From NCBI RefSeq assembly GCF_963576545.1, contig NC_083651.1, positions 7,361,886-7,425,885 of the forward strand: a stretch of DNA of 64,000 nucleotides. Direction: 5' to 3'. The notes beneath the pieces were generated by a model. That model was not told the DNA's origin, did not search any database, and was given only the letters and a program-made list of their open reading frames with translations. The first letter of the stretch is position 1, and each line of letters opens with the position of its first letter. Positions 49,401-61,400 of this stretch are shown piece by piece. A program made the position numbers and the translations under genes. Source of the stretch: Limanda limanda. Its lineage: Eukaryota; Chordata; Actinopteri; Pleuronectiformes; Pleuronectidae.

Positions 49401-52400
49401 AAAAATCACAGGTCAAATTTTGTTTGTCATTGAACAGTTTCAAAGAACCTTTCATTTTATTTTATATCAAACGGTAAACAAATGGGGTTTTATATAAATC
49501 CACAACATATATGTATTTATCGTTAATTCAAAATGATAGACCTGAAGTCACGACCTATGACTAGTGATCGATGATATTATTTGGTGCATATGTTTTTTTT
49601 TAGAGCATTGTGATTTCAGTGGTGGTGGGAAAAAAAAAATGTAACCCCATTTACAATGCATCTCATGGGGATTTACCATATGGGCTGGTTTCAACACTGC
49701 AGATGATTTTAGAAAGTAAATGTATCATTGTGATATCAGTCCCCATAACATGTCCGATCTTTTTTTAAATCAAGATCCATTAATTATTTCCTTCCTAAAA
49801 ATATTTTTTTGTTCTACTGTGTACGTGTTTTCTCGTGTAATGCTCAATGCTGACTTGTAAACGAGTCTGACATATCATGTGGTAGGCAGGTGACATTTGA
49901 CAAACCATCCTTTCTTCTAAACATTGTGCTTATGAATTTTATATATATATATATGGCTCTATATATCAACAGGAGTCCCAGCTGCCACAATTATTCCCTC
50001 ATTGTTACCATTAACCTTTAGAGTAGCTGTCCAGTCTTTCTATTGAGGAAAAATATTGAAACAAAAAGTACTGCGGTTTCATGTGCTGTTAGACACTTTT
50101 TCATTGTAGCTTGGATCACAGTACTGTTACATTCACCTCATATTGTTCATTTTGCAATTTTGAGAAGCTCAGTTGGGAAATGTCCAGATTTTGAGATATG
50201 AGGAAAGACCTACAACAATACCGTGAGGAAAATGGCTGCTAAGCCTCCATTGTTGGTTCATACATCTTAATATAATTCAGTGTTAATAAGAAAACGATAA
50301 ACTTTACAATAAATTGAATGGTATAACTCTACTGCGGTGGAGTAATCGTCTCTGGAATAACTAGAGGTTTTCTGTTTCTTCCCATTCTGCTAATGTAGCA
50401 TTAAGGCTGAGTAAGAGGTTCTTAGACCTTCTGACTGTAGGATGCCCCCATTTAAAGCATCCACCCAGATTATACAGCAGTTATTTTTGACGCACCTGCA
50501 TTTGTGTTTTGTCCATAAAAAAAAATATTAAGAGGCAAGGCACACTTGTAGAGCAGCTTTTCCTATGTATTTTCTTATTTGTAATCTTGATCTTCATCTA
50601 TTTTCCCTCTTCAACATAAAAATAAACCTTTTTCAGCTGCTTCATGCTCTTTCATACAGAAGCCCCTAAATCATTTAGCTTTTTTGCCTCATGTTATCAG
50701 ATTCTCTCTCCACCGTCAAAAGTATGTTCCCCAACTGTATTTGTGTTGCATTTCCTGCCTAGTGATGGTTAATGATGTCATTTTGGGGTAACAGGAATAC
50801 TTTGTTGCTGCTTGAGTCAACAGCCTGTCACATGGGGCGACTAATGGCTCACCTGGTTAATTGTGTGTCTAATGTACGGAGGCTTGAGTCCTCCTGCATC
50901 AAAAGAGTCATCTGCTCTCTCTCCTTTTCACGCTTTACTCTGCCCTTTCAAATGAAGGCTCAAGGCGTAAAAACTATCTTTAGAAAACAAATAGCAGCAC
51001 CATCGACTACATCCTACGGACTCAAAGTTCAATCAGCACCTTAGTAACACAAGCCTAAAAGTATTAGTATGGCTCAGTGGAAAACCTCAATTGAGTGAGA
51101 AGAGTTTGTGACGTGAGCGCAGCAGCGCAGCTCGACTCCACTTCCTCTCGTGACTTGCATTTTAACTCCATTAGCGCAGGAAGAAATCTTGTTCTTGATC
51201 ACGCTTTAATGTAGATCGATACACACTAACCATAATGCAGGAGCTATTATGGCCTCTTCAACATTAATGCCAGATCACCCATAAGAAATGTAAATGTATG
51301 TGTGCACCTTAAATTTTTCATTGAGGTGCTTCTGAAGGCAGCGGTTCTCTGGATGCACAAACCAGCTGTGAGCGCATTAACCCACACTTTTAAATTATAT
51401 AATCATCACAGACACTGACATTAAATTAAATACTGTGATTATTTTAATTATGTCTTTAAATAAATGTTTCTGAGCAAGATGCAAGCCAGGATTCACAGGT
51501 TTTTACAACACACTATTGTCAGGACAGGAATAATTTTATTGCATTTCTATTTTCTCTGGTGAACAATGGCTGTTTTTAAACTCTGCATTTCTGAAAGGAT
51601 TCATAATTGCCTTTAATAAACATTACTGCTGGATAACGTTGTGCTGATGAAAAGAAAAAGGTCGCATGACTGAATGCTTTACCTGCATTGTGTACACAGC
51701 ATGAACAAACTAGTTACATTTTGTATTTGGCCATCAATAAAGGCAAGGGCACTAGACTATCACTCAGTAGGTTGCATACCTCTATCAAGGCTCTACCTTA
51801 ATTAATCAGTTTTTTCCTTCATCAAGAACCAGGAATTATTTCTTGGAAAATCCATGAAGATGTCAAAAAACTCTATTTGGATATGTTTAAGAAATTTGCC
51901 CCATTTGTCAAGATCTGTGCCAAAATTGACATTAAATAGGTTGTTCCTTGGCCCATGTTCTGTATTACGGCTTAGTTTTGTGGAAATAAATTACATAATT
52001 TAATACTTGGCTTTGCAATACAAGCCTTAAGTGTTTTGACTGTAAAATGCCCCCTATTTAACGCATCCATCCAGGTCTATCACCGGGCTATTTCTATTTA
52101 AAGCAACTAACTAAAATGAAAAAGCTGTATTCTCTCACTCAAGTTTTACAGAGTGACCAAAAGTTCAGTTAATCTTCCGTTTCATTTGCAGGTCAGAGGG
52201 AAACAAACTCTTACTCGTGTTCCTTTTGATTTTGTGCTTAGTTACATCTTTTGTCTAAAAGAGTAAGAGTCCAAATGTCATCCCTCCCTTTCTTCTTTTT
52301 TCTTTGATTGTGAATCAAATCGTGACACCAAGAATTGCCAAAGACTCCCTCTCTCACTTACTTGTCCGATAGTACAACAGACCTATCAGCCCGTCTGAAG

Positions 52401-55400
52401 AGTCTAACTGTGTTTGACTGGAGAACTGGTGCTAAGTTCCTTTATTTGACTGAAGACAGAAAGAAACCCAATCGTTTTAAGTGGAGAACAAGCATAATGA
52501 TCCGCAACAATTAGATATCAGGTGATGGAGAGGGAGAGACAGTGAAGCTGGCAGAGGCAACATCACCCTCTGAGCTGCTGCCGCTGAGAAAGACGAGCTC
52601 AATCTCTAGCTTTGTTTCTCTTTCAACCACCGATAAATGGAAGAAAACTGACAATGAAACATAAACGATGCTTTATTGACCTAAACCAGTCAGCAAGACA
52701 CAGAACTGATAGACAAATGTAAGTTATATATATATAATTATGAATCCATTCAGTAAATATAGTTGTGTTATAAATAGATCTGGTTCCCAGACTCAAAACA
52801 ACATAACCCAGTGTTGCAGAGATACTACATTGAAGGAATAAACCCTTTACAAATGTCTTTGGTTTCTTATCATAGTGACTTGGATTAAAATGTGGCTTTT
52901 TAGACAAGCTCACATTCCCTTTAAAAAATATATATACGCACATTATTTATCCGGAACTGATAAGACTGACATTATGATGAGAGTAGAGTATTGTAAGATC
53001 TTTTTGTTGGCTCCATACATTACACTGGGGTAACAGTATCTTACACCACAATCTAGAAGACTTGGCTTGGATGCTGAATAAACAGAGGCTTTTACTGTCT
53101 TGATTTCACTGTGAAATTATTACCACCCTCTGCCTAAGTGCCATGAGCGTATTTACTGCAAGGAGGAATTCAGATATTCACATTCTCACCACCCTCGTGC
53201 ATCTTCCGAAAGGTCTTCCGTTAAGCCAGATAGAAAGCGTCCATGGGGTGAGCTGAAAGGAGATGAGAGTCGAGTGGAAAGCGGGGGGACAGGTGCTTTA
53301 AATCAGTCAAACTGACTGGAGGTCGCTCAGAGCAGCACATAACTTCAGCTCTGCTCTCCAGCTCCCCAAACCTCCACAAGCGTGTCCCTGTGGGCCTCTT
53401 GTAGTGGGAGCTAAGCTGATTTTTAAATATCTCTTTCAAACAATGGCAAACGTAATGGCCTTGCTCTTTGCTGCTGGCTTGGAGAGGGTTTATGAATATT
53501 TCAGTGCCCTGTGTCTGTTTCTATACATTGTAATTGTGTGTGTGTGTGTGTGTGGAGACGTGGCACATTAGGGTGCATGATTCACAGCCAGTGGGAAGGA
53601 AATGGCTAGCGGCAGTTTTTTGCTCTTTTTTTTTTTCCAGAGCAGGCAGCAAGCAGGCAATTGCCGAGCACATTGAAGGTCACAGCTCCTAATAGACTGT
53701 GTAGTCTTGTTGGACGTGATGACCAAACTGTCAGCTGATTCGTCTTTTTCCAATTAATATCACATTGTCGTAGTGCTCGCTGTGCGTAAAAGAAGATGGC
53801 ACCTATCAATGGCGTTAATGAATCATTTTAACAATGAGTACTCGTGTGTATAAGAATCTTTTTTCAAACTCTGTGAAAACAATTGTAGAGTGATCTTAAT
53901 GAAGCATGCCTCATGTGTGTACCACAGGTTGAGTGCTAATTTGCTGCGGTTGACCCGGTGGCAGCATTAAGCGCAGACCGATTTAGAGCAAAGGGTTAAC
54001 AGTTTAGTAAATATGTGACTTATCTCGCATTTGCACACAATCCCACCATTCTGGCCGACTTTTAAATCAGTCCGTTCTTTGGACTGCGTTTGGAAAATTC
54101 TAAACCAATCAAATGGAAATACAAACAAATCTTTAGGGTTGTTCCACCAAATAAATGAATCAAATGAGAAACACAGGTGCCTTTCTCATCTAAACCCTGC
54201 ACTGTATTTGAGGCTTTGCTTTTTACATTAAAGCTGGTCAGTCGATAGGCAGAGGAGGGGAGGTGAGGTTTTTAATCTCCCTCAGACTCTGACCTTAATA
54301 ACACAGGGCCACTCCTGGATGGCAGGGTTGTTCCAAAGCGAGCTTAAGAATACAATGTGCCATGATTAATACATTTACAGGGGCAGTACAGAGACTGAGC
54401 CACAGGGAACTAAGCAGATCACCGTAGAAGGATGGAATGGACGACTACAGTCTATTCTTCTATGATTCTGGGTTCACCTCCACACACCAAAGAGGGCTTG
54501 GTTTTACAATGAGTGTATTTACATATAAATGATCAGCTTACACAATAAGTGTTTCTTTTTTGGTTTACAGTATAATAGATGGTATACATTTTATACCAGC
54601 AACAACAATTTACTATTTTCATTGTAATGACTTGGATGTTAATTATCATGCACATTGCAACTGTACTTTATATTAATCAGGCTGGATTGCCCACATTGAA
54701 TGTTAGCTAGAATGTGTTTCATTCATAGTTACATCTCTAATCTATGAAAATGTTGCCCGAGGTTTTGATCCAAACAACCTCTCCTCTCACCTCAAACCGA
54801 AAGGAAGTCCACAAACGTAGGCAACACTTGACCTTGGGCTAGGGTTGTCACGATACCAAAATTATGACTTCGATACTATACCTGCCAAAATATCACGATA
54901 CCCAATACTTACAATACAATACCACAAATACGATACAATACCACAAATACGATAAAATACCACATATACGATACCACAAATAAGATACGATACTGGTATA
55001 TTTATCTATGATAGTAATAAATAAAAGATCTGTAAGGTTCCCTTTTTTTACCAGCTTGTTCCTGCCCAGCTTTTTGAACACTTAACAAACGGCATTCATA
55101 TTAGTATTAGCCTACAGAAAGATATTAATGAAAACTACATGGTGACATCATAGCATTGATTATACACAGCTATGTAGGCCTATTGTCCGTATCTGACTAT
55201 ATGACCACATAGTTATTTCCATAAGTATGAGTTACATTATTTAACAGTTGTGTGTTTGAGGTGAGAAAAACCTAAAGTTATGTGGGTTGGGTACATCAAA
55301 GATGGACACGTAATTAAAGGGCAATTTCTCCCCTTTATTGAAATCAACAAGAAAAACATGCCACCTGAGCGAGTGGGTGGGGGCGGGGCCCCTGGGCCTG

Positions 55401-58400
55401 TGTGTGTGTGTGAGGCACTGGGCACAGGGGGTGGTTTGGATAGATGCAGTGATTTATCCAAACCACAGTGGGAAATGCGTTTAGACAAGGTTGAAAACGA
55501 AGGTCAACTTTATGTAATATTTCAATTAAAACAAAATCCCATAGGGCTATGCAATATGTCCAAAATCTCATATACTGATAGAGATCATTTCATATCCAGA
55601 TAATGATGCATATCTCTTACTTGTTTCTCATACATTTTCTTGGCCTTGTTAAATTGAGGCCGTGTTTGCGCAGATGTAAGTCGTAACAGCAGCTGTTATC
55701 TCCTTCGATCTTCTTTGTCGTATCGTGTGCCGGGGGCAAAAGCCTCTCGCAGTGTCTGAGTATTGGATTTGTTTTGAGCAATCGACTTTAGTTTTGTGGC
55801 TCTCATCCGTAGACTCTCTCTGTACTGTTTGACATGATTCTTGTGGTCAAAGGGGTCAGTGGTGGTTTGAGTTTTCTGGTCAATATCAGACTTTTTATAA
55901 CCAAACCATGTCAATGCCTCAGCAGTTTCCCCTCGTTAAGGTACGACTGGTCTGTCAAAAGAGAACATTAAAAAACTGACATTTTTAGCATTTCTACACA
56001 ATGCACATCTTCTGTATTCCAGAGTTTCTTCTGCAGCAGAATTTCTTCTGCAGCAGTCATGACAAATTGGAGTAAAGGAGCAATAACATAGCCCTGATAA
56101 TTAGTTTGATATGCTTTTTGGTTTGATAACCCATCAATAAAACTCAGCCTTTAAAACCCCAGCAAAATGTATCAATACTGAAATTAAATAATAACTAAAC
56201 TCAGACCAACAAATAGTTGCTGAATCACAGACTTGTTCCACGTATAATCCACTATTGTAATTAAACACAGAGAGGTACAGTAAACATATATACCATCTAA
56301 TATTAAAATTGTTTAATTATGTACAATTTTAAGACAAGCCACTTTGACCTAGTGTAACGTGTTCTTATTTTTTTATTTTAGGATAAATACATTTTTAAAT
56401 ATATTGTCTTTATAGACACAATATTTGTCTTTAATCCTCACTTACAAGGAGCAGTGTCAGTCATTATCTTGTATTTTTTGCAGAAATAAATGTTTGTCAA
56501 CATAAAATCATTTCTGACCAAAGTCAGTGTTGCCTGTTTCTTCATTTGAAGTAGCTTGTGCCTCAGGGATTGGAAATAGTGGAATGTTTAATAAACCAGG
56601 TCAGATACTAATGAAGTGGTGGTTTTAAGACTTTAACCAGCGTGTTAGACTGCTACAGAACAACAACAGTAAACTCGGGGGAAGAAACTGCACACATGGG
56701 GTTGTTTAGTTAAAACCGAAAAAAACTCTGTATCCCAATATTGGTATTGGCTAAAATGCCACTGTAAGCTTAATTAAAGAAACTGCACACAAGGCTGTCA
56801 TTTATTGATAATATGCAAGAGCCCATGCCTTTGCAAATTGGTGATTTGTGATTTGGAAGCAAAGTGGGGTGTTTGATTGTACTATTAATTAATATGAATG
56901 TATTCAAATCATACACTATTGGTTGAAATGATTTCAGTGATTCCAGCCTTGCCAAGCAGCTGACACAGAAAAGCTGATGAATCCTGCAAAGGGACAGACT
57001 GTGTCTGTGGTGGTTTAGACAGTGATTAGGGTTAAAGTCTTAGATTACAGTGGGTACAAATTGACAAGATTACTCACCACCAGGACTTACTAGGAATAAA
57101 AAGGGGAGGTTGACCAAGAAGTAGAAAGGAACGCAACAATTATTTATAGTAGACGTATGATGCTCATATTCTGGTTCATAAATTGCTTAATATTTGAACA
57201 GGTTTACATGTTCTATATACTTTCTCATACTCCCCGCTGAAAAGTGGTAAAAAGGGAAGAAGACACCAACGAAGATGTCAAGAGACTTTATGGTGATAAG
57301 AGCAGACGCCGGTGTCTGTGTGTTGTCAAGAAAATCACGTGATCTACGCGGCAGAATTAATACGTTACTTCCTGCCTCTGTCTGCTGCACCCGGCTGCTC
57401 CACCTCTCACCTGAATACTGCTGAACATTTGTTGTTGTGAATGCAACTATGTGTGAAAGGCAAACTCTGGTTAAACTCCGCTGCCAATTCTGCAGATTTT
57501 ACCCACAGGTCATGGAAAAGAAAATGGCTTAAACATTTTGTTATGTTGCTCTGATTGTTGCTCTGCTGGCCCACTCTGTTGTAATTGCGGGTCATCCCCT
57601 TTCCGTGCTTTCTTGACCTGCCTTTGGTTGGGGCATGCCAGACCAGCCACTAGGCGTGTGTAATGTGGGAGGAACATGATTTATTATTAATTATAAATTC
57701 TGTATCATATATCATCATATAAATTGATATATCCAGGGTTCCTACTGTCATGAATAACCTGGAAAAGTCATGGAATTGTAAAATGCTGGAAAAGTGCTTG
57801 AAAAATATAAAAAACCCAAAAGTCATGGAAATGTGTTATCTTCATATTTTCATGTCGTTCATTTATGCTGAGTTTTAAATAATTCATATGCTTTTAAAAG
57901 AAATATGCTCAGAATATAAGCAGGCATACGCTCTCATACTAAAGTTCGGTGGAAAAGCAGGCGGGATAATGCACCATGCCAAGTGTAGATTTAGCCATGC
58001 TTGGCTACAAATGGAAAGAGTATTTTAATCAAAATATTTTCTCATTCATTTGTGTCATTTAAGGTATACTGTATGATTTGGAATTCTCATTGTTAGTTTA
58101 AGTACTACATTTAGTCACTTTTTCATGTATACACCGATAATTCACAATGTCTGGTCATAGAAATTTGGTTTAAAGTTATTGAACAGTCATGGAAATCCAT
58201 TGGTCAAAATGTGTTTGAACCTTGAATATCATAAATTATCAATTTAGTTATATAGCTTGGGATATTTTTCTTTTGTAAAGCTAGGAGCAGTTCTGATTGC
58301 CCAGTGTCAAAGGGGTTGAAATATTTACCCAAGTTGCTTGGAAACGAAAAGAAGTATAACTCTTGAGAAATTACAGGTTGTAGGGAACCAATGTCGAAAG

Positions 58401-61400
58401 AGAATTTCAGTGTTGTAGGAGAGGGCAGGTGAGTGAGACTACTCACAAGTAATAACAGTTTCAATTCAATTTCAATTTTATCTGTATAGCGCCGAATCAA
58501 AAATATACATTATCTCAAGGCACTTGACAGAGAAGGTCAAGAAAAAACCCATAGAAATCCAACAGTTCCCACAAGGAGCAAGCACTTTGGCGACTATGAA
58601 ACATAACATTTTCCTATTCAGATTAGATCATTTAATGCAATCTATGAAACATGCAGGCTTCTTAACTTGTATTGCCAAGTCAATAGTTTAAATTCTTGCT
58701 GAGCGTTCACACTCCATATTTGTAGCTGCATCCTGTTCGCTCTGTGTGGGCAAATTAACATTGTGGTTGGGGATAGTTTGTCTGGAAAATCATGGTTACA
58801 TAAGCCACTTGAAAAGAAAATCCTTTCCATGGTTATTAGTCTTATGATAATAAATGCTATCGACGCGTTCCTTTTGCTTTCCTGGTGTGACATTTAGAGT
58901 TTCTTCCCTTTTCCCATCCCATCATTGCCTTTGGTTCGCCCGGAAAGCTTGTCCCAGGCGTGCTCTTAATAGCGTTTTATTTAATGGCTTGTATCTCAAA
59001 GTACAGAGCAGGAAGATGCATCATTTAACAGAATTTCCTATCTGCTCCACTTTTACCATTAGGGCTCTTAAAAAATAAAGCCGTGAGCCAAGTGAGTTGG
59101 TTGATGACGGTCAATGATTTGATTTGATTTTGGCTATAACGGCAACCTCTTGACATTACACAGAACTTTTTGATTCAGTATTCATAGTAGACTTATATAT
59201 TGATGAAGGTTTCATTTTCCTTGTCAGGGATGCTAAAAACATTGGGTTTGGCTCCCAAGTTTTTCTTTGAAGCCTGTGTGGCTAATTTTGCAGTCATTGC
59301 TAATTTGGCTTCAATCTAATTTTGATAATAACCAGCCAGTTTTTGCCAAAACAAACCTATGTTACCTACTCCCTTCCTTGTGGTTCTCAAGATGCTATAA
59401 AGGAAGGAGGTGGCTGTCAAAATCAATCACAGAATTTAGTAGCTTGATTTTCAATTAGTATTCCAAGGTCCTTTAAATTAGCAGTTTGTCAACATTGTCA
59501 ACCACCCTGCACTGTTTAGCTTGTCCTTGGTATATGGGCCCATCAAAATTTGATGGAGCATCCAATCAACACAGATCAGAAGGAGCCAGCCAAAGCTTAA
59601 GTGTCAGTGTCATGGTGTGTATTAATGTGATTTATAAGCTGCACTGTGTGCATGAAGTGCGTCATGGAAAGCCATGAGCTAAGAACCCAAAGAAACTCCT
59701 GGCCCTTTTCTTTATTAGCTTGGCTGCCTGCTGGCCCCAGAGAGAAAGAGAAATTAAGGAGTGCCTTGATACTGATCCCCACATGGTGGCATACAGAGGC
59801 AAGCAGGTAGGCGGGCAGGAAAAAACACATAGCTTGGTTGAGAGAGATAAAAGGTGGCTGACAGATGGCTTAGTTAATGTATACCGTGCATCGTGGTTTC
59901 AATTGCTTATTTTTTGGGGTCAAACAATCTCCATCTATCCATCAACTCACCTAGCCAATCACCCATGATTATCCTACTACTTATCACACGGTCACATCGA
60001 TCTTGAGATAATTGCAGTTGACATTAGGCAAGCGGAGTATACCTCGTACAGGTCCCCAGTTGATCACAGCACTGAAACCCAGAGACACACTGTTCAACTA
60101 TCTTACCAGAACTTGATTTCAAACCTGGCTCCTCCAGTTGTAACAAAGGTAGATGAACCATGTCCTGGGGAATGTTTGTCCAGTGGGAAATCACCTTTTG
60201 TTTCGACTAAACTACCAGGGGCCACACACAACAGAATCCCTCTTATGCTGAAATCTTAGGGTCTCTTACAATACCACACAATTGAAGTAAAGTTGCACAG
60301 GAACAGATGCTTACACACAGAGCCTTGCTTCTACAATCTGCAATCTACATAGATGGTCCATCTGGGCACCTCATGAATGAAATTATATTTTGATTTGAAG
60401 TAATGTATTTTTTTTGTAAAGCTTTATTACTTGGCAGATGGGTTTAGTCTGCTATAGGGTAAAGACGTGTCCTCTTCTGTGAATGTGTCTGTATTCTGGA
60501 AACAACTGGCAACAGTAATCTATTGATGAGGATTGTGGTTTGTAAATTGTCAGTCTAATGCGACATGTGATTTAAAGAGCCCCTCTAAAAAGTTGTAGGA
60601 ATTGGTCTCAGCTGTGAGTCTTTTAAAAATAATTTGAGAACTGTTAGAGCGAACAATCTAAACCTGTCAATCTAAAGTTCAACAAAAGTCAAACAATGGA
60701 GCTTTATTTTAAAACATTTACGCACAATTTGAATTGCCAATTTGACTAAACTGGCTCATTTACAAGAATGTTTATTGATGGCATTGTCCCTGTAAATTCC
60801 AAACTGAATAAAAAAAACTAAAACTACAACTCTGGGATAGTCTAATCCAGGGCATATGTGCCAACTTAGTAACCAACAACATGAAGGTCATCACTGAGAT
60901 AATGTGATGAGCTGAAGGCATGTAGAGAGAAAGCAGCTGGCAGAGGGACAGATAGGAAAGCTGCCAGGTAGAAGGACAGAGTAATGTAGACAAGTAAATC
61001 AACAGATGTCCACAGAGTGACTGACATGACCAGGAAGACAGTAAATTTACTTTTCTGAGAGTTCAGGTTATGGAGGAGTGTAAAAAAATGTTCAACAGTT
61101 ACAGAGATTGCTTCAGTAAAAACTGGCACCTCTTCCTTCCTCGGCTCTGTCATCTTCTACGTTTGCCCGGCAGCGCCTCTTCTCAACATCAGCCTCCATG
61201 TCAGAGCTCATCTCGCAATCTCTTGCTCTTTTTATCCTCTTCCCCCTTCACAAGCCTGTCTCAAGCAGCCTGGTTTCAAAGGTCACATGAAGAATACAAT
61301 CTTATTTTGTTTTACCTGGTGGACAAATGTGCACAGGCACAATGAATAGGCAAAAAGAGTGAGGCACTAAAGGGAAATACAAAGACATTGTGATACAGAA

